Origin: an uncultured Lachnospiraceae bacterium | GTDB lineage: Bacteria; Bacillota; Clostridia; Lachnospirales; Lachnospiraceae | DNA: 64,000 bases | NCBI GenBank assembly: GCA_944383545.1 | Contig: CALWPY010000004.1 | Coordinates: forward strand, 174,434-238,433 | Direction: 5' to 3' | In this document: positions 7,795 to 17,271 of the stretch, one piece after another | Layout: each line of letters begins with the position of its first letter | Position numbering within the stretch: position 1 is the stretch's first letter | Program-made: the position numbers and the translations under genes | The notes under the pieces: model-generated | Database searches by the model: none | Told to the model about the DNA's origin: nothing | Seen by the model: only the letters and a program-made list of their open reading frames with translations

Positions 7795-9288
7795 TCAGAA
7801 TGCAATTTCCTTTATGTCAAACATACCCGTGCCGGAATATTTGAGATAAATCGGTACAATTCCATCCTCAAATGACACATCCGCAGTGATTTCGGTCCAG
7901 TCAGATGTGTTTTTTATATTAAATTCTCCCAATACCTTACCATTTTCTTCAGTAGAAACCGCAAGCACCCCTTCTGCATTTCCGCGGTATACTACTTTAA
8001 ATTCTTTGTTTCCTTTAATCTCAAAATACTTATAACCTATTAATGTTCCGTTTGAAATCTCACTTACAAACCTGTCCTCTCCCTCATGATTAACATTCGG
8101 GAAGCTGTCTGTATAAATTTTATTGCAGCCATGAGGCATATTTCCATTAGTTAAGTTGCAGCAGATTACTGCCGGATATGAGCCGCTTGCAACAAGCGGT
8201 CCGCCGTTTAATCCGCAAGAGGTTATTTCCACCTGCTTAATACTTCCATCTGCTTCAATCTTAATTTTTTCCGCACATGCCTGGCGGCTGTAATCAGACT
8301 TGTGAGTCAGCCTGTGGTAAAATACATACCATTCTCCGTTTATTAATTCTATGCTTCCATGCGTTGTTCCCGTCATATTCATCTTATCTTCAAGAGTTCT
8401 GCCGTTTATGCCTACATCGCCGTTTGACACTATAACTCCGCCAAAGGTAAAATCCCTGTCAGGATAGTCGCTTGTGGCATAACAGAGCTCATGATTCTGC
8501 ATAGACGAGTAGATGAAATAATACTTATCATTTACCTTTCTCATGGAGCTTGCCTCAAAAAACGGATGCTCTTCAAATGAAGTTCCCTTTACCTTATATG
8601 GAATAAGATGCTTTGCAGGTTTTTTAAGAGTCAGCATGTCATCTTCAAGCTCCATTACAATGGCACCCATGACACTATCCTTCTTTGCCTTCTCAATAAT
8701 AACCTCTCTGCTTCTGTTAAACCTCTCCATTTCTTCCTGAATCCGTTCTTCATTCTCGAAAAAGCCTTCTTCCTCCTCATATCCGTACTGAGTTCCCGAA
8801 TATAAGAAAATCCGTCCGTTATCATTAATTACTCCCGGGTCAAAGCACACATAATCCTGCGCGGGCTCTCCATTTTTATTTCTTACATATCCCAGATATT
8901 CATATTTTCCGGCAGGTGTATCACAGACCGCAACCTGAATTGGTCCGAAATATCCCCCGTTACCAAACGGTCCGGACATGCAGTAATAAAGGTAATAGCG
9001 TCCGTCATTCCCCCTTACCACATCCGGCGCATACATATATTTTCTTTCGTTATAATCCGGGTCCTGCTCGGCGCGGTATATAACACCCTCGCATCTCCAG
9101 TCCTTAAGATTATTTACCGGTGCGGAATAAACTGTATAATCAAGCATACAGAAGGTTTCTCCGCCCTCCTTATCATGTGAGCCATAAAGATATACTCTGT
9201 CCCCGAAGACATGTGGTTCTCCATCAGGAATACATTCGTAAATCGGCAAAAATGGATTAAATACCTGTTTATTTCTGATTTCAGCCAT
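7795..9288 (-). CDS. Glycoside hydrolase family 43 (arabinofuranosidase/beta-xylosidase)
   Basis: This 497-aa GH43 enzyme starts with NPFLPIYECIPDGEPHVFGD, giving the catalytic-base Asp region. YVCFDPGVINDNGRIFLYSG carries the middle Asp, and HPFFEASSMRKVNDKYYFIY carries the acid Glu near residue 245. The last 125 residues form a beta-sandwich resembling CBM6 (LIGYKYFEIKGNKEFKVVYR). No signal peptide is visible, so it acts in the cytoplasm on imported oligosaccharides. That fits the ABC transporter genes just upstream in the same operon. Whether it removes arabinofuranose or xylose cannot be told from sequence. AAGGAG lies 9 bases before the ATG. Confidence 0.9.
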   Translation of the reverse strand: MAEIRNKQVFNPFLPIYECIPDGEPHVFGDRVYLYGSHDKEGGETFCMLDYTVYSAPVNNLKDWRCEGVIYRAEQDPDYNERKYMYAPDVVRGNDGRYYLYYCMSGPFGNGGYFGPIQVAVCDTPAGKYEYLGYVRNKNGEPAQDYVCFDPGVINDNGRIFLYSGTQYGYEEEEGFFENEERIQEEMERFNRSREVIIEKAKKDSVMGAIVMELEDDMLTLKKPAKHLIPYKVKGTSFEEHPFFEASSMRKVNDKYYFIYSSMQNHELCYATSDYPDRDFTFGGVIVSNGDVGINGRTLEDKMNMTGTTHGSIELINGEWYVFYHRLTHKSDYSRQACAEKIKIEADGSIKQVEITSCGLNGGPLVASGSYPAVICCNLTNGNMPHGCNKIYTDSFPNVNHEGEDRFVSEISNGTLIGYKYFEIKGNKEFKVVYRGNAEGVLAVSTEENGKVLGEFNIKNTSDWTEITADVSFEDGIVPIYLKYSGTGMFDIKEIAF

Positions 9289-9304
9289 AAATCTATCTCC
9301 TTAA

Positions 9305-9790
9305 CTATAATTTTTCATCTAAGTAATCTATAACAATTTTCAGTAAGTCACCTTCCCTTGCGCTTTTCGGAACTCCCATATACATATCTTTACTTTCAAC
9401 AGGTGCATATGAAAGAAGGAATCCGTTCTCTGACATAAGCTTCATTTCATTTTCAGGAGCAATTACCAAATCTATTACATCGCAGCCGATTTTAGCAGCA
9501 AAAGCCTGTGAGCCATAAGGGTCAGAAACACTTATTACCTGTATGCTTACACTTTTTCCTGTTTTCTCTTCAATTTCACTTTCATATGTCAGACATTCCT
9601 CCTGCGTAACTTTATCACTATAAATAAGTACGCAGACATCCTCTGTTTCTTCAGGCAAAAATATTGATTTTATTAAAATCCCCATAACAATTAAAACACC
9701 TAAAACCGCTATGAGCGGCAGACTGTAATAATCAAAAAGCCATCTTAACTTCTGCCTGAAGGTCATTTCTTTAAATTCTTCCTTTGTCAT
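9305..9790 (-). CDS. Single-pass membrane protein of the sugar ABC operon, function unknown
   Basis: This is a protein of about 161 aa with a short basic cytoplasmic N-terminus (MTKEEFKEMTFRQKLRWLFD) and one membrane helix (LPLIAVLGVLIVMGILIKSI). The external domain of about 110 residues is not one I recognise. Such small membrane proteins often sit between YesL-type proteins and glycosidases in Lachnospiraceae sugar operons. The ATG at 9790 is chosen, but a GTG at 9802 inside the end of the yesL-like gene is also possible. An accessory role in transport is inference from position only. Confidence 0.65.
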   Translation of the reverse strand: MTKEEFKEMTFRQKLRWLFDYYSLPLIAVLGVLIVMGILIKSIFLPEETEDVCVLIYSDKVTQEECLTYESEIEEKTGKSVSIQVISVSDPYGSQAFAAKIGCDVIDLVIAPENEMKLMSENGFLLSYAPVESKDMYMGVPKSAREGDLLKIVIDYLDEKL

Positions 9791-9794
9791 CAGG

Positions 9795-10436
9795 CTATGC
9801 ACCTGCCTTTTCCTCTTTTTCTTCTAACCCTGTAAATATACTGCCGATAATCATAGCTATAAAGTATCCCGGAAAACTGAATCCATATAAAAACCAAAAC
9901 CATACGAAATAATTCGAGGTCATCATAAGTGCAACCGGGAAAAAGCTTATTATCAAAATGCACACAGTCTTTGGAAAATACGCCAGTATCAATAAAACAG
10001 CATTTCTTGCTGCGTTTTTAACATCCGTCTTATATCTGGACAGTATTGCGAAATAATATTGTAAAAACACAATTACAAATATCAGAATAAGTCCGATACT
10101 GATACCTGCAGGTATAAACAGCCCTCCCAATTTGTTTAATACCCCCTGATATATCAGATATGCATTGCTTAAGAGAACGACAAGAGCGCAAAATGCAAGC
10201 ATCCACACCGGTGTTGCTTTTTTCAGGCTTCCTTTAAATTCTTTAATGAATTCAGAGGTAACCGTGCCATCCTCTCCTACTGCCATTTTGATTAAAACTC
10301 TGTACATTGCAGTGAATGCTGCCCCTGCCGTTACGACAGGGAGAGCAAATATAAGTGTTAAAATATTTAACCATACAAGGTCTGTTACTTTTCCGACAAA
10401 GCGGAAGAAAGGATTTTCCATACTGAAAATATACAT
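9795..10436 (-). CDS. YesL-like (DUF624) membrane protein
   Basis: This 213-aa integral membrane protein belongs to the DUF624/YesL type. It has about five hydrophobic helices, beginning WLNILTLIFALPVVTAGAAF with the typical pattern of N-terminal ENPFFRFVGKVTDLVWLN. In B. subtilis, YesL is encoded beside the YesOPQ rhamnogalacturonan importer; its biochemical role is unknown. Here it directly follows the MalG-type permease: that gene ends TAA two bases before this ATG, and the permease's last codons (AAGGAG) form its ribosome binding site. Confidence 0.85.
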   Translation of the reverse strand: MYIFSMENPFFRFVGKVTDLVWLNILTLIFALPVVTAGAAFTAMYRVLIKMAVGEDGTVTSEFIKEFKGSLKKATPVWMLAFCALVVLLSNAYLIYQGVLNKLGGLFIPAGISIGLILIFVIVFLQYYFAILSRYKTDVKNAARNAVLLILAYFPKTVCILIISFFPVALMMTSNYFVWFWFLYGFSFPGYFIAMIIGSIFTGLEEKEEKAGA

Positions 10437-10437
10437 A

Positions 10438-11373
10438 TTACTCCTTCACACCTCCCAGTGCTACACCGGCAATAATATACTTAGAAAGCAGGAAGTAAAC
10501 TACAAAAAGCGGAAGTACGGTCAGTGTCAATCCGAGATAAACCGAGCCATACTCTGTTTTGTAAATATCTCCCTTAAGCAGACTTACCATTATAGGCATC
10601 GTATACTTATCCTGCCTTGTAAGAAGTATCATCGGTAAAAACAGGTTATTCCAGCTTGCCACAAATGAGAATATAGCCTGTGTTGCTATCGCCGGCTTCA
10701 TTATAGGAAGCACTATCCTGTTAAATGTATAAAACTCTCCGGAGCCGTCAATTCGTGCAGAATTAATGACATCTATGTGCAGAGACGGTATCATAAACTG
10801 CCTCATAAAGAACACACATGTCGGTGCGGCTATAGACGGAAGTATGAGCGGAAGGAAATTATTAGTTAAATGAATCTTATAAATAAACTGATAAAATCCT
10901 ATACTTACAAGCTGTGACGGTATCATCATTACCGCCATTATAAATGTGAAAAACGGTTTTCTGAGCTTCCACTCATAAACTACAAGCGCATATGCCGTAA
11001 GTGTTGAGAAGTAAACCGTACACAGTGTTGAGCAGGTTGAAATAATCATGGAATTCATAAATCCAAGCAACGGATTAAAGCTCTTACCTGTTAATATCTT
11101 GAAGTTATTTAAAAGATATTTTGACGGTATCAGAGATAACGCATGCTGCTGAATCTCCGTTGTACTTCTTGTGGCATTTACTACCATAATCAAAAACGGC
11201 ATGATGCTGAGGAGTGTAAGTATAATGCACAATGTATAGATTAAAAATCTGGAAATATGAGGTTTTTTATCTTTTTTTGTTTTTACCGGAACAACAATGG
11301 CTGACATTTTGGTATCCATTACGTCATCCATCTTTTTCTGCACCGGATTTTCTTTTAGATTTTTCTTTGCCAT
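10438..11373 (-). CDS. Carbohydrate ABC transporter permease, MalG/YesQ type
   Basis: This 311-aa inner-membrane permease has about six membrane helices. The EAA-type ATPase contact loop reads INSARIDGSGEFYTFNRIVL near residue 205. The first 40 residues are basic and cytoplasmic. It pairs with the MalF-type permease just upstream (3-base gap) to form the channel of a CUT1 oligosaccharide importer. No ATPase gene is present in this operon, so a shared MsmX-like ATPase elsewhere must energise it, as is usual for CUT1 systems of Firmicutes. Confidence 0.93.
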   Translation of the reverse strand: MAKKNLKENPVQKKMDDVMDTKMSAIVVPVKTKKDKKPHISRFLIYTLCIILTLLSIMPFLIMVVNATRSTTEIQQHALSLIPSKYLLNNFKILTGKSFNPLLGFMNSMIISTCSTLCTVYFSTLTAYALVVYEWKLRKPFFTFIMAVMMIPSQLVSIGFYQFIYKIHLTNNFLPLILPSIAAPTCVFFMRQFMIPSLHIDVINSARIDGSGEFYTFNRIVLPIMKPAIATQAIFSFVASWNNLFLPMILLTRQDKYTMPIMVSLLKGDIYKTEYGSVYLGLTLTVLPLFVVYFLLSKYIIAGVALGGVKE

Positions 11374-11376
11374 TAT

Positions 11377-12360
11377 CTACACACCCACTTTCTTAGCCTT
11401 CTGTCTCAGCTCTTTTTCTACCTTCTTCATCTGCTTTCGTTCCGCTACTTCCGAACGGTCCTGAAGGAGATAGAATACTATGACTGAAAGGATTGCAATT
11501 ATAACAAACATAATCATACTTGCAGCAGATGCGCGGTTATACATATAACTGCCGCTGAATGCCTGGTTATATATAAAGCAGCTTGTTGTAAGTGTAGCGT
11601 TGTCAGGTCCGCTCTTTGCAACGAGAAGCTGTGGAATGTCAAACATCTGAAGACCACCGATTAAGCTTGTAACAAGGGTATAAATAAGGATTGTTCTTAA
11701 GTTAGGCAGAGTTACATAAAAGAATTTCTGCCATCCCGAAGCTCCGTCAATATCGGCAGCTTCATATATATCCGGATTAATACCAAGGATACCTGATATA
11801 AGTATAATCATTGTATTTCCATACCACATCCAGAACTGGATAAAGGATACAACACCTCTTGCCACTGACTTATCCTGCATGAAAAAGTACGGTTCATCAA
11901 ATATTCCAAGTGATACAAGTAAATCGTTAATAGGTCCCATAGGATATCCGAACAGGGAGCCGAAAAGAAGTGCTACTGTCGCAGCAGTGATAATATTAGG
12001 CATATAAAATACTACCTTGAAAAATCCCTGTCCCTTTATCTTGTGCCTTCTGCTTGTAAATATGGCAGCAAGAAAAAGTGCCAAAAGAATCTGAGGCAGG
12101 AAATTCCATCCCCAGAGCCTGAAAGTATTACCAAGCGCCGTTTTAAACGACTGTGATTCTAAAATTGTTTTATAATTCTGGAACGGATCATCCAGAAAAT
12201 TAAAAGAAACTGCACCTAACCCCTTTAAATCCGTAAAACCTATGATAATAGTATATATAATCGGATAAAGAGTAAATAATGCAAATGTAACTACAAACGG
12301 AATGCTGAATATATAACCATATTTTGCATATGATATCTTCTTTTTCCTTCTCTTTTTCAT
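11377..12360 (-). CDS. Carbohydrate ABC transporter permease, MalF/YesP type
   Basis: This permease of about 327 aa has six or seven membrane helices. Its EAA loop, YEAADIDGASGWQKFFYVTL, lies near residue 205. The lysine/arginine-rich N-terminus starts MKKRRKKKISYAKYGY. ATG 12360 is preferred because GGAGG lies 8 bases upstream; a TTG five codons earlier overlaps that site. It forms the heterodimeric CUT1 channel with the next gene. The binding protein is encoded upstream, separated by a stem-loop. Confidence 0.93.
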   Translation of the reverse strand: MKKRRKKKISYAKYGYIFSIPFVVTFALFTLYPIIYTIIIGFTDLKGLGAVSFNFLDDPFQNYKTILESQSFKTALGNTFRLWGWNFLPQILLALFLAAIFTSRRHKIKGQGFFKVVFYMPNIITAATVALLFGSLFGYPMGPINDLLVSLGIFDEPYFFMQDKSVARGVVSFIQFWMWYGNTMIILISGILGINPDIYEAADIDGASGWQKFFYVTLPNLRTILIYTLVTSLIGGLQMFDIPQLLVAKSGPDNATLTTSCFIYNQAFSGSYMYNRASAASMIMFVIIAILSVIVFYLLQDRSEVAERKQMKKVEKELRQKAKKVGV

Positions 12361-12391
12361 ATACCATTCCTCCAATGGTTAAGCTCATTTT

Positions 12392-12432
12392 ATAAAAATG
12401 GAGGACGATGAAAACGTTTCACCGCCTCCCAT
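12392..12432 (-). terminator. Intra-operon stem-loop after the binding-protein gene
   Basis: On the minus strand, a long imperfect hairpin (arms about 17 bases with several wobble pairs, apex at GAAACGTTTTC) is followed by ATTTTTATAAA. It lies between the binding-protein stop and the permease ribosome binding site. Such hairpins in sugar ABC operons stabilise the upstream message or stop part of the polymerases, so that binding protein exceeds permease. The apex TGAAAACGTTTCA also loosely resembles a CcpA cre site. Confidence 0.55.
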
Positions 12433-12454
12433 AAATCTATTATTTCTGCAATTA

Positions 12455-13894
12455 TTACTCTACGATTACATCCAGGTTGTCCTTAATGTTCTGCTTAAAG
12501 GCTTCAATAGCCTCTTCCTTGGATTTCTCACCTGAGGTATAAGTTCTTACAGCATCTCTCCAGTACTGATTGATTGTTTCATCGTACTGTGTTAAGTTCT
12601 TACCATTTGCATAATCATTTGCAGGAACAAAGTAATCAAACATATTCTGTCCGCCGAGGAAATCAAGTGAGCCGTCCGAAATAGCCATTACAGTTCCTGA
12701 TGCCACAGCATCCTTTGTTCCGCCTTCGCCATTAAGTGTTCCATTTGCCCACATATACTGAAGTCCGTCCTCTCCATAGTTAAGAGTAATCCACTCAATA
12801 ATTTCACCTACAGCTTCCTTCTTATCAGAATTATTGTTTGCAAGTAACCATGTACCACCCCAGAAGAAACCAATTGGCGGATCACATACTGCCCAGTCAC
12901 CATATGTACCTTCACCTACTCTCTCGCCGCCACAGTTAGGAGCGATTGTATAGTTAATCAGCCATGCAGGTCCGAAGAAACCAAAGATTTCCTTTTCACC
13001 TTCGCCCTTCATATCTGCAAACCATGCATCCTGCCAGTCCTGAGTGTCATTTGTATAACCATTGTCTTTAAGTGTCTTAGAGAGATCCATGAAAGCTTCT
13101 CTCTTTGGGTCAATGTAAAGCTTACCATCTACAATCCAGCCCTTGTCTGAACTGTTCTCAACTGCATGCCAAAGGTCTCCGTCACCGGAAATAATTCCAT
13201 ATCCCTTAGCCTTTAATTCATCAGCAGCGCTAAAGAACTGATCCCATGAGCCTGAGCCGCCACCGATAATCTTGCTTATTTCAGCAGGATCATCTGTTCC
13301 AAATACATCCTTAGCGATTGACCTTCTGTAAATAAAGCAACCGCCCGTTGCCTGATATCCCAGTGCTACAACATCTCCGTTTGGATTTGTTCCGATATCA
13401 ACTGAATACTGGGCAATCTGCGCCTCATCAATTGCAGTATCAACATCAATACCAAGATCTGCATAAGGAGCAGCGTATGAGCTTGCATCTCCCTGTGTAT
13501 ACTTAAGTACGAATGCTGCCTCAGCGCAATACATATCAGGTGCATCCGCGCCTCCCGCAGCCAGTGCCTGATCAAGTGCCGGCTGATAAGCTCCGTCCGT
13601 TGTTGCTATGATTGTCGATTCAACCTCATATTCAAAATCCGGATGAGTTTCCAGGAACTTATCTACCATTCCGGGCACCTCATCAGTGAATGCCCATAAA
13701 TTGATTGTTCCTTTCTTTTCTCCTGATGATGAACCGGATGCATCCTGCGAAGCGTCAGATTGGCTTCCGCTGCTCCCACTACTACTGCTACCCGACTTGT
13801 CATCTCCGCAACCGGCTACACACCCCGCCATCATAGCCATACATAGGCTGACTGCCATTACTTTCTTGGTTATTTTTCTGCCAAGTTTTCTCAT
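12455..13894 (-). CDS. Sugar ABC transporter substrate-binding lipoprotein
   Basis: This 479-aa extracellular solute-binding protein has a lipoprotein signal: basic MRKLGRKITKKVM, a hydrophobic core and a Cys in MMAGCVAGCGDD. A Ser/Gly-rich linker follows to about residue 60. The mature domain begins GTINLWAFTDEVPGMVDKFL, the usual start of family 1 (CUT1) binding proteins. It captures oligosaccharides at the membrane for the two permeases encoded downstream. First gene of the transporter/GH43 operon; GGGAGG lies upstream of the ATG. The ligand is probably a xylo- or arabino-oligosaccharide by context. Confidence 0.93.
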   Translation of the reverse strand: MRKLGRKITKKVMAVSLCMAMMAGCVAGCGDDKSGSSSSGSSGSQSDASQDASGSSSGEKKGTINLWAFTDEVPGMVDKFLETHPDFEYEVESTIIATTDGAYQPALDQALAAGGADAPDMYCAEAAFVLKYTQGDASSYAAPYADLGIDVDTAIDEAQIAQYSVDIGTNPNGDVVALGYQATGGCFIYRRSIAKDVFGTDDPAEISKIIGGGSGSWDQFFSAADELKAKGYGIISGDGDLWHAVENSSDKGWIVDGKLYIDPKREAFMDLSKTLKDNGYTNDTQDWQDAWFADMKGEGEKEIFGFFGPAWLINYTIAPNCGGERVGEGTYGDWAVCDPPIGFFWGGTWLLANNNSDKKEAVGEIIEWITLNYGEDGLQYMWANGTLNGEGGTKDAVASGTVMAISDGSLDFLGGQNMFDYFVPANDYANGKNLTQYDETINQYWRDAVRTYTSGEKSKEEAIEAFKQNIKDNLDVIVE

Positions 13895-13960
13895 AAATTA
13901 ACCTCCCTTTTTATTTATATGGTAATCAAATATTATTCCAATTTTGTACTAATATCTATA

Positions 13961-14000
13961 CAATTATTGCTTTTTGATTATCAAAAATTGCTTTTTTGCC
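13961..14000 (-). promoter_or_regulatory. Direct-repeat operator upstream of the sugar transporter operon
   Basis: Two copies of a motif read ATTGCTTTTT on the plus strand, at 13965 and 13987. They start 22 bases apart, about two helical turns, which is the usual spacing for an AraC-family dimer. The first copy, with flanks, closely matches the motif at 6734. They lie 70-105 bases before the binding-protein gene and are likely targets of the AraC regulator at 6853. The rest of 13895-14160 is very AT-rich without a gene. Confidence 0.5.
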
Positions 14001-14164
14001 TTTTGCTGTCATTTGTATATTTTGAACAAATTTTATTGTTTTTCATTGTATAATTAGAAAAAATCTCTAATTTTTTATATGACTTTAAGTTTATTTTATT
14101 TACTATTTTATACATAAAAAGCAAAATTTTGCAATTATAATCAATTAATTTTTTCGCTTTTTAT

Positions 14165-14218
14165 GCAAAAAAGCCTCATATGCCAACTCTGTCAATGCAG
14201 GTTAAGCATATAAGGCTT
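14165..14218 (-). terminator. Terminator after the FtsX-type permease
   Basis: On the minus strand, AAGCCTTATATGC pairs with GCATATGAGGCTT (one mismatch) and is followed by TTTTTTG. It lies 20 bases after the stop of the last gene of the ABC exporter operon. Confidence 0.8.
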
Positions 14219-14239
14219 AAATATTCACCCTCAAATCCG

Positions 14240-15343
14240 CTAAAATTCAGTTACATCAGCTTTACTCATCTTAATCCCTTTTGATATAATCAAAGGAATC
14301 AAAATCAAAGCTTCACAAATAACAAAGCCGATAACTCCCATTTCTGACAAAAACAAAAGATGTAAGCCCTGAGGATGATAATATAATTCATTTATTAAAT
14401 ATGTAAATAAAAATATCAAAACGGCACCGATTATACATGCAATAATATTCATGGATATAATTTCGGCTGCCACTTTTTTCTTTATGTCTTTTCTGCTTCT
14501 TCCAAGCGCCCTGTAGACCCCGAATTCATAAGTTCTCTTCATATACTGCCCCGTAACCACGGAATTTATCGTAACCGAAAGCACAACTGCAATAAGAATG
14601 TCGACTGCATAGAAAATCACATAAAATATAGAAAACTGAGGCATTATGGTATCTGTCTCAGAAGCGAATATCTGAACTTTTTTATCTCCTGCAAGATTTC
14701 TTACATAATCATAAAGCTCTTCACCTTCCATTGTGTCGCTATAAATGTAAAGACGGCCTAAACTGTCATAATCCTCATAAATATAAAATGTACAAAAGCT
14801 TCCGTCAGAAATAATTGCATCTACAGTATATTCACCATCCAGTTTTGAATCGAAGCTATGGTCTATCACATCTCCAAGCTCGAGTCCCTTGTTATTTGCA
14901 AAATCCTTACTGATAATTATACTCCTATGTTTACAATTTGAAAAGTCACCTTCTATTCCGAAATGATTAAAAACCTTCTGCATATCACTGACAGAATTAA
15001 ATACATACGCCCAGCCTCCCACTTCAAGATTAAGCACAGAGCCATACTGCATGCCGGAAAATCCAAGTGCAGAGGAATATACAAACTCCAGATTTTCATC
15101 TTCAGACACATCTTCAGCAAAGGCGGCAAAGTCTTTAAATTCTTCATCCGTACTCTGCAATCCTGCCACAACAAGCTTATCAGAATATTCAAATTCCTTT
15201 TCAAAAGTATAAAACTGTGATTCTATATAATTTCCTGCAAGAAACATAAGGGTCCCAAGAAACATCATAAAAATTAAAAGAGCTGTTCTTCCCTTGTTTT
15301 CTTTCATATAATAAAGTGCTGAAAATGGATTTAGTTTACTCAT
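14240..15343 (-). CDS. ABC transporter permease, FtsX/MacB type
   Basis: This 367-aa permease has one N-terminal membrane helix (ALLIFMMFLGTLMFLAGNYI). An external domain of about 190 residues follows, then three C-terminal helices, with the FtsX segment TYEFGVYRALGRSRKDIKKK near residue 270. It is half of a MacB/FtsX-like exporter or mechanotransmission complex, with the ATPase upstream and a second permease beyond. Its ATG overlaps the ATPase stop (ATGAGTAA), so translation is coupled. Substrates of such systems in Firmicutes are often antimicrobial peptides or lipids; none can be named here. Confidence 0.88.
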   Translation of the reverse strand: MSKLNPFSALYYMKENKGRTALLIFMMFLGTLMFLAGNYIESQFYTFEKEFEYSDKLVVAGLQSTDEEFKDFAAFAEDVSEDENLEFVYSSALGFSGMQYGSVLNLEVGGWAYVFNSVSDMQKVFNHFGIEGDFSNCKHRSIIISKDFANNKGLELGDVIDHSFDSKLDGEYTVDAIISDGSFCTFYIYEDYDSLGRLYIYSDTMEGEELYDYVRNLAGDKKVQIFASETDTIMPQFSIFYVIFYAVDILIAVVLSVTINSVVTGQYMKRTYEFGVYRALGRSRKDIKKKVAAEIISMNIIACIIGAVLIFLFTYLINELYYHPQGLHLLFLSEMGVIGFVICEALILIPLIISKGIKMSKADVTEF

Positions 15344-16028
15344 AATTTTCCCTTTCTGACATTGGCATATAAGTATTACTCAGCTTACCGTCCCACATCT
15401 CAACCATAATATCAACATCTGAAAGAACTGACCTGTCATGAGTTACAACGATAACAAGTCTTTCCTCAGAATACTTCTTTAATATTTTCATGACTCTGAA
15501 TGCATTTTCATGGTCCAAAGATGCAGTTGGCTCATCAGCAAATATAACCCTTGGATTATTAATCATTGCTCTTGCTATGGCAACCCTCTGGCACTGGCCT
15601 CCCGAAAGCTTAGACGGACGCTTGTTAAATTCTCTTTTCTTTAATCCAAGAAGCGATAAATACTCTGCCCCCTTCTTATAAAGCTCTTTTCTGTCACCTA
15701 TACCTGCAACGGTAACATTATCCATAGCTGTCATGTACGGGACAAGATAGTGTTTCTGAAATACAAATCCGAATTCATTTCTCCTTATATTTTCCCTCTG
15801 CTTATTTGAAAGTCCGGTAAGCTCCTGTCCATCATAAACTATACTTCCCTCAGTAGGTCTCTTAAGTGTTGACATGCAATACATAAGGGTACTTTTTCCG
15901 CTTCCTGAAGGCCCTATAATTCCGACAAGTCCCGTATCAGGAAGTGTCAGATTAAACCCATTTAAGGCATACAGCTTTTCATCAGAATTCATATCATATA
16001 TCATACTTACATTTTTAATTTCAAACAT
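15336..16028 (-). CDS. ABC transporter ATP-binding protein, LolD/MacB type
   Basis: This 230-aa ATPase has Walker A GPSGSGKSTLMYC near residue 40, a Q-loop in NEFGFVFQKHYLVPYMTAMD, signature LSGGQCQRVAIARAM and Walker B VIFADEPTASLDHE with H-loop VVTHDRSVL. Length and motifs fit the LolD/MacB/FtsE-like subfamily that drives FtsX-type permeases. It lies between two such permease genes, which form its membrane partners. GGAG-type ribosome binding site upstream. Confidence 0.93.
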   Translation of the reverse strand: MFEIKNVSMIYDMNSDEKLYALNGFNLTLPDTGLVGIIGPSGSGKSTLMYCMSTLKRPTEGSIVYDGQELTGLSNKQRENIRRNEFGFVFQKHYLVPYMTAMDNVTVAGIGDRKELYKKGAEYLSLLGLKKREFNKRPSKLSGGQCQRVAIARAMINNPRVIFADEPTASLDHENAFRVMKILKKYSEERLVIVVTHDRSVLSDVDIMVEMWDGKLSNTYMPMSERENYE

Positions 16029-16037
16029 GGTTATCTC

Positions 16038-17198
16038 CTATTCTTCAATCATGTCAATAGTTTTTATATTGTTTATGGTCACTGATACCGGTATCTGCAA
16101 AAATCCAACTATCACAACAAATGCCGCCAAAATGCGCAGCAGGTGTTCAGGGTAGAAATAGTTATAAATAAGCCCCATATTGTCTAATACAAAATTTCCC
16201 ATGACTAACATTATTATGACAGTCATTACGGCTCCCAGCAAAATACTGAATCCAAAAATAATGAGTATCTCACGCATTATCATTCCGTATATATCCCTTC
16301 TTGAAAATCCGATGGAAGCATAAAGGCAGTATTCGTTTACTCTGTTTCTCATAAATGATACATAGGCAACAAGAATGGAAATTGCAAGAAATATAATTAC
16401 GACAATCAGAATTCCAAGCAGTGCCACGTCAATCTGATTTGTTACCATATCCTCATACATCTCTGCCCAGTCAACGGAATCATAAATGGTATCATATTCT
16501 GTAGTGATAATTCCAATATCGCTTAGCACCTTTGACATATCCGAATTTTCTTCATCACACAAAACAACCATATACCAGCCTGAATTTGTATAACCCTGCG
16601 GCGTACCTACACATAAAAGATAATCCGATTCAATTATTCCTACTACCCTGAAGGTCTTTCCATATGCCGATTCATTAAAATATCCGCCGATTTCCATTTT
16701 CTTATTTTTAAGGACCTTTTCATCGACAAGAATTTCCCCGTCACCCTCAGGCATTCTTCCGCTTATAAGCTTTGCTTCCATATGTTCCAGATATTCAGGA
16801 ATTTTTTCTTTTGAAAGAAGCGGGAAGTCATAACCCACAGCGCCGACAACAGGCGTATAGCTTGCATAGAGGCATTGGGTATATATCACATCGCTTATTC
16901 CTTCGTGTTCTTTTAAATTCTCAATAATCTTATTTCGAGCCTCATCTGTTTTCTCATAGTATTCTTCATCTGAAGCACATGAATTTCTATCCACTCCCAT
17001 TGTATCAGGAGCAAGGTCCACAAATGCTACCTTTTTGGGCTGTTCCAGAAAAAGCCCCTTAAAGCTCTCCTGTGTAGAAAGAAACAGAAAATTAATAATA
17101 TACATGGTCATGAATGTGAGCGAAAGTGCAACAATCATAACCCAGACCTGTTTTTTGTTATTCCGCACAAATTTCAGCGCAGACAGATTTCCCTTCAT
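16038..17198 (-). CDS. ABC transporter permease, FtsX/MacB type
   Basis: This 386-aa permease has one N-terminal helix (VMIVALSLTFMTMYIINFLF) and a large external domain to about residue 255. Three C-terminal helices include LLGILIVVIIFLAISILVAY. The FtsX loop NEYCLYASIGFSRRDIYGMI is clear. It is the first gene of the three-gene exporter and partners the permease at 14240. AGGGAGG precedes its ATG. A two-component system lies directly upstream and probably controls it. Confidence 0.88.
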   Translation of the reverse strand: MKGNLSALKFVRNNKKQVWVMIVALSLTFMTMYIINFLFLSTQESFKGLFLEQPKKVAFVDLAPDTMGVDRNSCASDEEYYEKTDEARNKIIENLKEHEGISDVIYTQCLYASYTPVVGAVGYDFPLLSKEKIPEYLEHMEAKLISGRMPEGDGEILVDEKVLKNKKMEIGGYFNESAYGKTFRVVGIIESDYLLCVGTPQGYTNSGWYMVVLCDEENSDMSKVLSDIGIITTEYDTIYDSVDWAEMYEDMVTNQIDVALLGILIVVIIFLAISILVAYVSFMRNRVNEYCLYASIGFSRRDIYGMIMREILIIFGFSILLGAVMTVIIMLVMGNFVLDNMGLIYNYFYPEHLLRILAAFVVIVGFLQIPVSVTINNIKTIDMIEE

Positions 17199-17271
17199 TT
17201 TTCCCTCCCTGTTTATTTTTCAATATGCAGTATTTAACTTTACTAACATATTTTACATTTTATTGTGAGAT

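Noticed and set aside
12408-12420. TGAAAACGTTTCA as a CcpA cre site
   Set aside because: It forms the apex of the intra-operon hairpin and is inside the operon rather than at a promoter; it also departs from the cre consensus at the end.
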